Shown here: positions 1 to 7,422 of the stretch, piece by piece
How the letters are laid out: each line of letters opens with the position of its first letter
Numbering within the stretch: the stretch's first letter is position 1
Source: JAXDLK01 sp034666665
GTDB taxonomy: Bacteria; Desulfobacterota; Binatia; JACPRU01
Assembly: GCA_034666665.1 (NCBI GenBank)
Contig: JAXDLK010000005.1
Span: 1-59,036, forward strand
Direction: 5' to 3'
Length of the DNA: 59,036 nt
Translations under genes and position numbers: made by a program
Notes under the pieces: generated by a model
What the model was told of the DNA's origin: nothing
Seen by the model: the letters and a program-made list of their open reading frames with translations, nothing else
Databases searched by the model: none

Positions 1-376
1 TCCGGCCGGCGACCACGAGCTCCAGCCACGCGTAGAAGGTGGGCCCCGAGAAGATCGCCCACAGAAGGTCGACGGCTGCCTCCGCTCGGTCCACGGCGGG
101 CGGAAGCTTGGCCATCGCCGTGCGGAATTCCTGGTTGCGGCGCTGGAAGAGGTGCTCGACGGCCGTGGTCACCAGCTCCGCTTTGGTGGGAAAATGGTGA
201 AGTTGGGCGCCGCGGGACACGCCCGCACGCTCCGCAATCACCGTCGTCGTCGTGCCGGCATAGCCGAGCTCCGCGAGGGAATCGATCGTCGCATCGAGGA
301 GCCGGGAACGCGTGCTGGCGCTGCGCTCCCCCTGAGTGCGTCGGATCTTCGGAAGGGCGGCGACGATTCCGGGCAT
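1..376 (-). CDS. TetR/AcrR-family transcriptional regulator (3' part cut off by the window edge)
   Basis: The visible 125 residues give a typical TetR N-terminal DNA-binding domain. It has an initial helix (TRSRLLDATIDSLAELGYAG, about residues 22-41), then the helix-turn-helix TTVIAERAGVSRGAQLHHF (about 44-62), then the start of the ligand-binding helices. The start at 376 is the only reasonable one: an in-frame TGA lies at 380-382 just upstream. The ligand domain runs off the left edge, so no effector can be guessed. The gene diverges from a small gene at 682. The intergenic region contains a TetR-style palindrome (539-554) placed between promoter elements for that small gene, so it probably represses its neighbour and possibly itself. 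Confidence 0.93.
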   Translation of the reverse strand, partial: MPGIVAALPKIRRTQGERSASTRSRLLDATIDSLAELGYAGTTTTVIAERAGVSRGAQLHHFPTKAELVTTAVEHLFQRRNQEFRTAMAKLPPAVDRAEAAVDLLWAIFSGPTFYAWLELVVAGR

Positions 377-532
377 CGATCATTCGATACCCACACAGCG
401 AAAAACAGTCAATCCTGAATGTTAGCGTAGCCGCATGTTCATCTCGCGAGGGACCTCCCCAGCGGGGGACAATCACCGATTACCATCAGGACTTTCCCGC
501 GAGAAATTTCTGGACAACCCGCACAACCAATG

Positions 533-561
533 TTGACTTCGAATGTTCATTCGACTAAATA
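533..561 (+). promoter_or_regulatory. Candidate sigma-70-type promoter for the gene at 682
   Basis: TTGACT (533-538) matches five of six bases of the -35 box. It is followed after exactly 17 bases by TAAATA (556-561), a weak -10 box. The spacer is almost entirely the palindrome TCGAATGTTCATTCGA. The predicted leader to the ATG at 682 is about 114 bases. Confidence 0.5.
539..554. promoter_or_regulatory. 16-base palindrome, probable TetR-family operator
   Basis: TCGAATGTTCATTCGA has perfect 7-base arms around a central TT. The size and symmetry are typical of TetR operators. The site lies between a divergent TetR gene and its neighbour and occupies the -35/-10 spacer, where a bound repressor would block polymerase. 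Seen directly: the palindrome and its placement. Inferred: that the adjacent regulator binds it. Confidence 0.6.
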
Positions 562-681
562 CTCATCAACCGAATTGTGATTCGAAATCCGGCGCATGAC
601 CCGAACGTAGGTTCTGGCCGCCGGACGGTCGACTGGGTCGTGGCGGGGCGCCTGATCCTGTCGACGAACAGGAGGACGACG

Positions 682-1050
682 ATGCCATCTCGTTCGGGTG
701 CTGCAGCTTGGGATACGAGCTCGTTGATGACGCCGGAGACCGTTCTCCCGGATCAGTACCAGGAGAAGCCGGATCCGCGTCGCGCCGGCGAAGTGGGCCT
801 GCTGTGGGCCATCTTCGTCGACGGCGTTCGAATCTACTGTCGCGAGATCATTCGCGGCACGATATCGAGCCCGGACTATCGCGAGGCCGAGCGCTGGGTA
901 TTTCGCTCCGGGAACGGGCTGACGTCGTTCGCGACGCTCTGCTCGGTCTTCGAGATCGACTCCCGCCGCCTGCGGCGCCAGCTTCTCGAGTTCCGTGATC
1001 GCCCGCAGGTCGGGCTGACGGAGCTCCTCGAGCAGCAGGTCGCCGCCTAG
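682..1050 (+). CDS. Small conserved-looking protein of unknown function
   Basis: The product has 122 residues from an ATG preceded by a strong AGGAGG six bases upstream; this decides against the longer GTG start at 577. The protein is soluble, with no signal peptide or membrane segment. Its central part (VDGVRIYCREIIRG, then a stretch around REAERWVF and FATLCSVFEIDSRRLRRQL) looks compact and helical and could contain a small DNA-contacting helix pair near the C-terminus. I do not recognise the family. It is the only visible target of the divergent TetR regulator. It converges with the CoxE-like gene, with 36 bases between the stops. Confidence 0.75.
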   Translation: MPSRSGAAAWDTSSLMTPETVLPDQYQEKPDPRRAGEVGLLWAIFVDGVRIYCREIIRGTISSPDYREAERWVFRSGNGLTSFATLCSVFEIDSRRLRRQLLEFRDRPQVGLTELLEQQVAA

Positions 1051-1086
1051 TCGCGCCGTTCCCGCGGCGTTTCGCGACCGACCCGC

Positions 1087-2277
1087 TCAGGCGCGGGTCC
1101 CGACCAGCTTACGGAAGGCGTCGGTGATGCCGTCGACGCTGAGCGCGTACATCGGAAAGAGGCGTCGTACGATGCGCGTCGTGTGCCACTGATCCCAGCC
1201 CTCCTCCGGGTCGGGATTCACCCACACCGCTCGATCGAAGTGCTCGGCGATCCGCCGGAGCCACACGATCCCCGGCGTCGGTGTCGTCACCCGCGGATCG
1301 ATCCCTCCGTACGGGTCGAGCAGCTCCACCGGGTGCATCGCGCCGTCTCCGACCACCAGGACCTTCCAGTGCGCGTCGAGTCTCCGCAGGACGTCGCCGG
1401 TGGAGATCGCATCCGCACGTGTCATTCTCGCGCTCGTGTAGAGATGGTCGTATACGCAGTTGTGGAAGTAGTAGGGCTCGAGCGCGCGCAGGCCGTGATC
1501 GTCGTGCAGGGCGGTCAGCAGCTGGCTGACCGGCTCGAAGTGCGGATCCATCGTGCCGCCGACGTCCATCAGCAGCAGGAGACGGACGTCGTTCCGGCGG
1601 GGGGGACGAAAGACGATCTCGATCTCCCCGGCATTCTTGCAGGTCTCGTCGACGGTACGATCGAGGTCGAGCTCCGTCGGATCGCCGAGGCGAGTGAGGC
1701 TGCGTAGGCGCCGGAGCGCCACACGAAGGCTTCTCACGTCGAGGGCGAGATCGGTCCGGTAATTCCGGTATCGGCGCTCCTCGGCCACCTTCATCGCCGA
1801 CCGGTTGCGCCCCGGCCCACCGACGCGGATGCCCGTCGGATGGCGGCCGCCGTGGCCGAACGGCGAGCGCCCGCCGGTGCCGACCCATCGGTCTCCGCCG
1901 TCGTGCCGTTCCGTCTGCTTCTCGAGCGTCTCGAGAAATTTCCGCATGAGCTCGTCGGACGAGAGGCGCTGCAGCGCCGCGAGCTGCTCCGGGGTGAGAT
2001 CGGGCAGGTTCTTTGGCTCGCGTAGCCATTCGAGGATCTCGCTGGTGATCTCCTCTCCGAGCGCGCCTTCGATTCCGCGAAACACGCGAGCGAAGACGCG
2101 ATCGTACGCGTCGAAATAGGTCTCGCTCTTCACCAGGCAGGCGCGTCCGAGGTTGTAGAACCGGAGCAGCGCCGAGCCGTGCAGGCCCTGTTCGACCGCG
2201 GTCAGAAACGTCCGCCACTCCTGGGGAGAGACGGGAACGCCCTCCTCACGAAGGCCGTAGAAGAGATCGAGGAACAT
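1087..2277 (-). CDS. VWA domain-containing CoxE-like protein
   Basis: The product has 396 residues. An N-terminal helical region (MFLDLFYGLREEGVPVSPQEW at the start) is typical of CoxE-like proteins. A basic Gly/Arg-rich linker around residues 125-165 follows, then a VWA fold with the metal-site motif MDVGGTM and, further on, YYFHNCVYDHLY and VVGDGAMHP. The MIDAS motif is DxGGT rather than DxSxS; DVGGSM-type versions are, as I recall, usual in this clade. The gene lies 11 bases downstream of a MoxR ATPase. MoxR-CoxE pairs act as chaperone-like modules that insert cofactors or mature enzymes. No obvious client oxidoreductase sits next to it here. Confidence 0.9.
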   Translation of the reverse strand: MFLDLFYGLREEGVPVSPQEWRTFLTAVEQGLHGSALLRFYNLGRACLVKSETYFDAYDRVFARVFRGIEGALGEEITSEILEWLREPKNLPDLTPEQLAALQRLSSDELMRKFLETLEKQTERHDGGDRWVGTGGRSPFGHGGRHPTGIRVGGPGRNRSAMKVAEERRYRNYRTDLALDVRSLRVALRRLRSLTRLGDPTELDLDRTVDETCKNAGEIEIVFRPPRRNDVRLLLLMDVGGTMDPHFEPVSQLLTALHDDHGLRALEPYYFHNCVYDHLYTSARMTRADAISTGDVLRRLDAHWKVLVVGDGAMHPVELLDPYGGIDPRVTTPTPGIVWLRRIAEHFDRAVWVNPDPEEGWDQWHTTRIVRRLFPMYALSVDGITDAFRKLVGTRA

Positions 2278-2288
2278 GGAAGCTCAGC

Positions 2289-3170
2289 TCACTGGTTGTA
2301 ACGCGGCCCGAGCTCGGCCCAGCGCCGCGGCATCTTGCCGCCCGCGGACGCGAAGCGGTCCACGGCGTCCACGTCCTGTTCCTTCTTCAGCAGCGCCCCC
2401 AGGAACGGGATGTGCTCCTCGATCTTGTCGAGCGGCATGCCGGATCGCACCAGCGCGGCGATCCAGTCGACGAGCTCCGACGTCGAAGGCTTCTTTCTGA
2501 GCTCGTTCTGCTCCCGCAGCCAATAGAACTTGATCAGCACCTGATCGAGAAGCTTGGCGTCGAGATGAGGATGGTGAACCGCGATGATCCTGCGCATCAG
2601 GGCCACGTCGGGGAACTCGATGAAGTGGAAGATGCAGCGGCGCAGGAAAGCGTCCGGGAGCTCCTTTTCGTTGTTCGACGTGACGATGACGATCGGCCGC
2701 AGCCGCGCGACGATTTCCTCGCCGGTCTCGACGATCGTGAACCGCATCTCGTCGAGCTCGCGGAGAAGGTCGTTCGGGAACTCGAGATCGGCCTTGTCGA
2801 CCTCGTCGATCAGCAGTATGTGGCGCTCGTCTGCCGCGAACGTCCGCCCGAGCGGGCCGAGCCTGATGTAGCGGCCGATGTCCGACACCTGCCCGGTTCC
2901 GAAACGGCTGTCGTTCAAACGCTGCACGGTGTCGTAGACGTAGAGGCCGTCGGCCGCTTTCGTCGTCGACTTGATGTGCCAGGAGAGGATCGGAAGGCCG
3001 ACTCCGTCGGCGACGTGGCGGGCGAGCACCGTCTTTCCGGTTCCCGGCTCCCCCTTCAACAGGAGGGGGCGCTCGAGCGCGATCGCGCAGTTCACCGCGT
3101 CGACCAGCGGACCGGAGGCGATGTAGCCGGGGGTGCCCTGAAATCGAACGAAACCGTTTCCCTTGCTCAT
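2289..3170 (-). CDS. MoxR-family AAA+ ATPase
   Basis: The product has 293 residues. Walker A is GEPGTGKT, Walker B is ILLIDEVDKAD, and the sensor region is VTSNNEKELPDAFLRR. The AAA lid follows, with IAVHHPHLD and a WIAALVRSG segment. Start chosen at the ATG at 3170 (MSKGNGF...); a longer frame up to 3293 would add 41 unrelated residues and overlap the divergent methyltransferase. It is the first gene of a two-gene operon with the CoxE-like VWA protein and probably supplies ATP-driven remodelling for it. Confidence 0.92.
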   Translation of the reverse strand: MSKGNGFVRFQGTPGYIASGPLVDAVNCAIALERPLLLKGEPGTGKTVLARHVADGVGLPILSWHIKSTTKAADGLYVYDTVQRLNDSRFGTGQVSDIGRYIRLGPLGRTFAADERHILLIDEVDKADLEFPNDLLRELDEMRFTIVETGEEIVARLRPIVIVTSNNEKELPDAFLRRCIFHFIEFPDVALMRRIIAVHHPHLDAKLLDQVLIKFYWLREQNELRKKPSTSELVDWIAALVRSGMPLDKIEEHIPFLGALLKKEQDVDAVDRFASAGGKMPRRWAELGPRYNQ

Positions 3171-3276
3171 GGCGTCCTGAATTAACGGGAGACGCCGGGA
3201 GAGGGAAGCCAGGGATTCACCCGGACGGCAGCATCCCCCGATCTCCGCCGACGCCACACAGCCGCGAAGGAGCCGC

Positions 3277-4398
3277 ATGAGAATCGGCGTCATCCCCGAA
3301 AATCCGGTCGAGTGGGCAGCAAGCGCTCTCGGCTACGTGCCGCGTCCCCTGCTCGAGACCATCCATCCGATGTTCCTTGCGCGGGCGATCATGGCGGGCG
3401 TCCGCCTCGGCGTATTCGAATATCTCGCGGTGAAGGGGCTCCGTACTCCGGAAGAGATCGCGGCGGATCTCCAGCTCCATGGCGTCGCCGTCGGGTTCTT
3501 GACCCGCGCCCTCGAGGCTCGCGGATATCTCCGCGAATCGGATGGGCGCTTCGGCAATACGCCGCTGACCGAACGATTCTTGCTGCGCGGCTCGCGACAC
3601 TCCGTCGCAGATCTCGTCGACTTCAACTACGATCAGTGGCAGATCTGGTCGGGCATCGAGAACACGATCCGCACGGGCGAGCAGCTCGACGTCTACGCGA
3701 TGCTGGCGGCTGGGACGCCGCCGGGGCCGGATGCTCCGACGGCGCTCCACCGCTTTCACGAGTACGCCCGGGAGGCAGGCGGTCCCGATGTCGTCCTCGA
3801 GCGGTCGACCCGCGGCCTCCGCGACCTCGCTCGCCTTCAGGAGGACGAGCTCTACCTTCGCCTGTGGCTACCAAGCTCGATTCGTTCGCTGCTGGACGTG
3901 GCCGGCGGCCACGGCGGTTATTCGGTCGCCTTCTGCCGGAGATATCCGGAGCTGACCGCCACCGTGATCGAGCTTTCCGAGACCGTGAAGATCGGCAGGA
4001 AGATCGTCGAGGAGGAAGGGCTTTCGGACCGCGTCCGGTTCGTCGAGGGCGACGCCACCACGATTCCTCTTGGTGGCCCCCATGACGTGGCCTTCTTCTT
4101 CAATCTCGCCCACCACCTGCCGGAGGACGAGAACCGCGCCATGTTCCGCCGGATCGCGGAGGTGCTGCGGCCCGGAGCAGCGATCGTCGTGATGGAGATG
4201 TTCGGCGATCTCGCCTCCGCCGACCAGTTCATGGTGGCGGCGTTCGGTCTCTACTTTCAACGGACCAGCGGCGCTCGCACCTACACGTCGAGGACGATCG
4301 CGGGGTGGCTGGAGGCGACCGGTTACCAGCGCGTCTGGACCAGCCCGTTACGATCTTCGGGCGGAATATCCGGGATCGTCGTCGGCCGGCGCGGCTGA
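3277..4398 (+). CDS. SAM-dependent O-methyltransferase (acetylserotonin-OMT/CrtF-like family)
   Basis: The product has 373 residues with an AAGGAG ribosome binding site just upstream. The N-terminal winged-helix dimerisation domain (about 25-100, with GVFEYLAVKGLRTPEEIAADL) precedes a class I methyltransferase fold. The SAM-binding motif is LLDVAGGHGGYSVAFC (about 206-221), with an acidic end of strand 2 (TVIELS) and a later DVAFFFNLAHHLPEDE segment. The family methylates hydroxyl groups of phenolics, quinones, carotenoids and polyketides; the substrate cannot be read from the sequence. It diverges from moxR and has no visible pathway partners. Confidence 0.85.
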   Translation: MRIGVIPENPVEWAASALGYVPRPLLETIHPMFLARAIMAGVRLGVFEYLAVKGLRTPEEIAADLQLHGVAVGFLTRALEARGYLRESDGRFGNTPLTERFLLRGSRHSVADLVDFNYDQWQIWSGIENTIRTGEQLDVYAMLAAGTPPGPDAPTALHRFHEYAREAGGPDVVLERSTRGLRDLARLQEDELYLRLWLPSSIRSLLDVAGGHGGYSVAFCRRYPELTATVIELSETVKIGRKIVEEEGLSDRVRFVEGDATTIPLGGPHDVAFFFNLAHHLPEDENRAMFRRIAEVLRPGAAIVVMEMFGDLASADQFMVAAFGLYFQRTSGARTYTSRTIAGWLEATGYQRVWTSPLRSSGGISGIVVGRRG

Positions 4399-4405
4399 GC
4401 GCGCG

Positions 4406-4573
4406 TCAGGGGAGATTCGGCGGTGGCACCGCCCCGAAGGCCCCGAAGAGCCAGAGCAGGAAGAACGCCATCGAAGCGGACTGGAGAACCTGCATCCCGA
4501 GCTCGCTCGCCGGCCTGCCGGCCACTACACCGTGCCTCGACAGCATCGCTGAAACCCCCCGTTGGCTGCTCAT
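4406..4573 (-). CDS. Possible small membrane protein (doubtful)
   Basis: A 55-residue frame starts with MSSQRGVSAMLSRHGVV and ends with one hydrophobic segment (MAFFLLWLFGAFGAV). The ATG at 4573 has only a weak GGA-containing upstream element; a TTG at 4591 is also in frame. No homologue is known to me. It is listed because the hydrophobic C-terminus looks like a membrane anchor and because an inverted repeat (4653-4668) lies where its promoter would be. Confidence 0.25.
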   Translation of the reverse strand: MSSQRGVSAMLSRHGVVAGRPASELGMQVLQSASMAFFLLWLFGAFGAVPPPNLP

Positions 4574-4652
4574 GCTCACATATCCAAGCAAAGGGTGGGC
4601 CAGGGGTTTAAGTGCCGCTAACCACCTGAAATCACAAGGCTCCGCGGCAGAC

Positions 4653-4668
4653 TAAGGGTTTTCCCCTA
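4653..4668. promoter_or_regulatory. Inverted repeat TAAGGGTTTTCCCCTA
   Basis: Six-base arms (TAAGGG / CCCCTA, five of six paired) flank TTTT. The shape resembles sites of LuxR/NarL-type regulators. It sits upstream of the doubtful small frame, with no strong gene downstream, so its role is uncertain. A related element, TAGGGGAATCCCC, precedes the gene at 5687. Confidence 0.25.
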
Positions 4669-4717
4669 TGCAAAGTCTTTCCAGAACGAAAAGTCTTGCA
4701 GAGGCCGGATGGAACAT

Positions 4718-5557
4718 TCATCGGACACGAGTCGTGTCTCCATAAACGTTCATGGTCGATCCCCGGAGGAACCCGACCAGCGTCATGCTCGCCGATCGAG
4801 CGAGGTCGATCGCCAACGACGACGGAGCGGATACGGCGGCGATCACCGGTATCCGCGCGGCGAGCGCCTTTTGGACGATCTCGTAGGAAACTCGACCCGA
4901 CACCATCAGGATGTGTCCCGCGAGGGGGAGCCGGCGGTCACCCGCCGCCCATCCGATGACCTTGTCGACCGCGTTGTGTCTACCGACGTCCTCGCGGATG
5001 ACGAGCATGTCCCCCGATCCGTCGAAGAGCGCCGCCGCATGCAGCCCACCGGTCGCTGAGAACGCGGCCTGGGACTGCCGGAGGAGATGCGGCAGCCGCG
5101 GGAACACGGTCACGTCCACCGGTGTCGAATCGGCCAGCGGCAGGGAGTTGCGGAGCACTCGTTCGATCGTCGCCTTGCCGCAGATGCCGCAGCTCGAGGT
5201 GGCGTAGAGGTTCCTCCTGAAGCGCTCGAGGTCCAGCGTCACGCCGGCTCGGAGCCGTACCTGAACGATGTTGTCGACGGCATCCGGATCGGGAGCGACG
5301 CTGCAGTGTGCGATCGACTCCACCTCGGCGAGGTCGCGGACGATGCCCTCGGTCATGAGAAAGCCCCGGACGAGGTCCTCGTCGTTTCCCGGAGTGCGCA
5401 TGACGACGGCGAGCGAAGCGCCGGCGATTCGAATCTCCAGGGGCTCCTCGCGAGCGACGACGTCCTCTCGGAGCGTACGCTGGCCCCCGTCGATGCGCAG
5501 GAGCGAGACCGAGTGTGTGAGATCCTCGTCGTCGGCCACAGGCGAACCGGCCGTCAT
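4718..5557 (-). CDS. fdhD: FdhD, sulfurtransferase for formate dehydrogenase maturation
   Basis: The product has 279 residues. The FdhD hallmark SSCGICGK is present with Cys123 and Cys126, the cysteines that relay sulfur from IscS to the molybdenum cofactor. Other family motifs seen are RTPGNDEDLVRGFLMTEG and FSATGGLHAAALF. The C-terminal part carries ASGRVSYEIVQK-like nucleotide-binding loops (here VSGRVSYEIVQK). No formate dehydrogenase gene lies in the window, so its client is elsewhere. The last codons contain a 15-base palindrome (4724-4738, arms GACACGA/TCGTGTC) that could form a 3'-end hairpin. Confidence 0.95.
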   Translation of the reverse strand: MTAGSPVADDEDLTHSVSLLRIDGGQRTLREDVVAREEPLEIRIAGASLAVVMRTPGNDEDLVRGFLMTEGIVRDLAEVESIAHCSVAPDPDAVDNIVQVRLRAGVTLDLERFRRNLYATSSCGICGKATIERVLRNSLPLADSTPVDVTVFPRLPHLLRQSQAAFSATGGLHAAALFDGSGDMLVIREDVGRHNAVDKVIGWAAGDRRLPLAGHILMVSGRVSYEIVQKALAARIPVIAAVSAPSSLAIDLARSASMTLVGFLRGSTMNVYGDTTRVR

Positions 5558-5671
5558 CGCCGCCCCGTCTTCGGGCGGCCCGCCCCCACCGTCGTGCTTG
5601 CGATCCAGCGGTACCTCCTGACTTCGTCCACAGCGGGCGCTGGTGGTGTATACGCGCGCCCTGGGACGGGC

Positions 5672-5684
5672 TAGGGGAATCCCC
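5672..5684. promoter_or_regulatory. Palindrome TAGGGGAATCCCC just before the 5687 gene
   Basis: GGGG-AAT-CCCC is a perfect 4-base-arm palindrome ending three bases before the GTG start. It could be an operator, or a hairpin that masks the start, since no Shine-Dalgarno sequence other than the GGGG itself is visible. It resembles the repeat at 4653-4668. Confidence 0.25.
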
Positions 5685-5686
5685 GC

Positions 5687-6496
5687 GTGGCAGCCCGTTT
5701 CGATCTACCGAGTGAGCACCCGCACGTTGCGGTCGTCACCATCGAACGGCCGGAGCGGGCGAACGCGCTCGACCCGCCGACCCTCCGCGAGCTCGCGGCC
5801 GCTTGGCGCCGGGCTGCGGCCGACGACGACGTCCGCTGCGTCGTTTTGACGGGTGCGGGGGACCGGGTCTTTTGCTCCGGAATGGACATGACGACCACCA
5901 TCCCCGCGGCGCAGCGGCTGGCGAGGGGAGAGCGCGTCTCGGAGGACGAGTTCGAGGGGCTTCGCAGCGTGGCGACGGCGATGCTCGCCGGGTTCGACGT
6001 CGGCAAACCGATCGTTTGCGCCGTCAACGGCCACGCGCGTGGTGCGGGGTTCGACCTGATGCTCGCGACGGATCTTCGCTTTGCTGCGCCGCAGTCGACG
6101 TTCGCGCTCGAGGAGGTCGCGCGCGGACTGTACCCGACGGGGAATGCGACGGTCCTGCTGCCGCGGCAGATTCCGTGGGTGCACGCACAAGATCTGCTGT
6201 TGACCGCCCGGGCCATCTCCGCCGAGCGCGCCGCGGAGATTGGCCTCGTGAACGGCGTCGTCGCCGCCGGTGAGCTACTCGCGGTCGCGCTCGAAAGGGC
6301 AAGCGCGATTGCAGCGAACGCTCCACTCGCCGTGCGGGAGACGCGGCGGGGCGTTCGCGCGCTCCTCCACCTTCCGCTGGAGGAAGCGTATCGGAAGCAG
6401 GAGGAACTGGGGCGGCGCCTGCGGTCGACGGAGGACGCGCGCGAGGGCCAGCGCGCCTTCGTCGAGAAACGCGCGCCCGTGTGGCAGGGGCGGTGA
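5687..6496 (+). CDS. Enoyl-CoA hydratase/isomerase family protein
   Basis: The product has 269 residues from a GTG start. Crotonase fold: oxyanion-hole loops at FCSGMDM and NGHARGAGFDL. In the first loop region the catalytic Glu of rat enoyl-CoA hydratase (GGGCELAM) is replaced by Asp (GAGFDLML); the second catalytic Glu is kept in FALEEVARG. It may therefore be an isomerase, hydrolase or altered hydratase. It heads a compact + strand set: the next start lies two bases after its stop, which suggests co-transcription with the two dehalogenase-like hydrolases. The C-terminal KQEELGRRLRSTEDAREG segment is normal for the family. Confidence 0.88.
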   Translation: MAARFDLPSEHPHVAVVTIERPERANALDPPTLRELAAAWRRAAADDDVRCVVLTGAGDRVFCSGMDMTTTIPAAQRLARGERVSEDEFEGLRSVATAMLAGFDVGKPIVCAVNGHARGAGFDLMLATDLRFAAPQSTFALEEVARGLYPTGNATVLLPRQIPWVHAQDLLLTARAISAERAAEIGLVNGVVAAGELLAVALERASAIAANAPLAVRETRRGVRALLHLPLEEAYRKQEELGRRLRSTEDAREGQRAFVEKRAPVWQGR

Positions 6497-6498
6497 CC

Positions 6499-7422
6499 AT
6501 GTCCGTCGCGACGAAGCCGGAATGGCTTCGTCGTTCGTTTCCGTGGGCGCAGAAGGAGATCCGCGTCAACGGGCGCTGCATGGCGTACGTGGACGAAGGC
6601 ACCGCCGATCAGCCCCCGGTCTTGCTCCTCCACGGGAATCCCGCGTGGGGCTACCTCTACCGTGACTTCGTCGAGCCGCTCTGCCGCGCCGGATATCGCG
6701 TCATCATTCCCGACTGGATCGGCAGCGGATATTCCGACCATCCGCGAGTCGATGCCGCGCTGACCCTGCCGCACCACGCCGCCGACCTGGTATCGCTTCT
6801 CGACCAGCTGGACCTCCGCGGCTTCGTGGTGGTCGCGCAGGACTGGGGAGGCCCTCAGGGTGTGGGCGCCGCTCTTCGACGGGTCGAGCGCCTTGCCGCC
6901 CTGATCCTGATGAACACGTGGCTCTTCACCGGATACGTCGGCAAGTTCCACTCTTCCCCACGGCCGTGGACGACGTGGCACGCGCCGATCATCGGACAGT
7001 TCTTCATGAAGCGCTGGAAGGTCCTGTCGCATCATGGTCCGTCCGCGACGAGCGTTCGCGGCATGACGGCGGAGGAAGCGCGCGCCTATCACCACGTCTT
7101 CGACGAGGCCGATTCCGATCACGTGGTACTCACTTGGCCGCGCACGATCCCGCGCGCTGCGGGTGACCGCGGGTGGGCCGACATGAAGGCGATCGAAGAA
7201 CGCCTCGGGGAGCTGAGCGGTGTCCCGACGCTTCTCCTATGGGCCCCGGAGGACGAGGTCTTCCCCCTCGAGTACGCGGAGCGCTTGAAGGAGCTTCTGC
7301 CACATGCGGAAGGCCCGCTGCTCTTCGACCGCGCGCGCCACTTCCTGCAGGACGATCGCGGGCCGGACATCGCACCCGCGATCGTCGAGTTCCTGAAGCG
7401 GAGCCTTCCGGCGAAATCATGA
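6499..7422 (+). CDS. Haloalkane dehalogenase-like alpha/beta-hydrolase
   Basis: The product has 307 residues; the ATG at 6499 is preferred over a GTG at 6481 because of an AGGGGCGG ribosome binding site. The oxyanion motif HGNPAWGYLYR (45-55) supplies the halide-binding Asn. The nucleophile elbow QDWGGPQG has Asp115 and the halide-binding Trp116. The general acid is an Asp in LLWAPEDEVFP and the base is the His in ARHFLQDD. An Asp nucleophile with HGNP and DWG separates this from serine esterases. Such enzymes cleave carbon-halogen bonds to an alcohol and halide; an epoxide hydrolase or luciferase-like relative is the alternative. It overlaps the next gene by ATGA. Confidence 0.85.
   Translation: MSVATKPEWLRRSFPWAQKEIRVNGRCMAYVDEGTADQPPVLLLHGNPAWGYLYRDFVEPLCRAGYRVIIPDWIGSGYSDHPRVDAALTLPHHAADLVSLLDQLDLRGFVVVAQDWGGPQGVGAALRRVERLAALILMNTWLFTGYVGKFHSSPRPWTTWHAPIIGQFFMKRWKVLSHHGPSATSVRGMTAEEARAYHHVFDEADSDHVVLTWPRTIPRAAGDRGWADMKAIEERLGELSGVPTLLLWAPEDEVFPLEYAERLKELLPHAEGPLLFDRARHFLQDDRGPDIAPAIVEFLKRSLPAKS

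Larger units (their letters stand above)
377..681. other. Divergent intergenic region
   Basis: This 305-base stretch separates the TetR gene from the small gene at 682. It is more AT-rich than the genes around it. It holds the promoter and palindrome described separately, and half-site-like CATTCGA (381-387) and GAATGTTA (416-423) sequences close to the TetR start that could allow autoregulation. A GTG at 577 would extend the downstream gene by 35 codons but has no ribosome binding site. I see no further gene. Confidence 0.6.
4399..4717. other. Convergent intergenic region
   Basis: This 319-base region lies between the methyltransferase stop and the fdhD stop. It becomes AT-rich after about 4570. 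It holds one doubtful small minus-strand frame, a GGCGG/CCGCC hairpin just after the methyltransferase (about 4420-4434), the inverted repeat at 4653-4668 and two copies of AAAGTCTT (about 4671-4695). Nothing else is recognised. Confidence 0.5.

Noticed and set aside
7173..7418. Extension of the second dehalogenase to a start at 7173
   Set aside because: The added residues are the first dehalogenase read out of frame; the ATGA at 7419 fits translation coupling.
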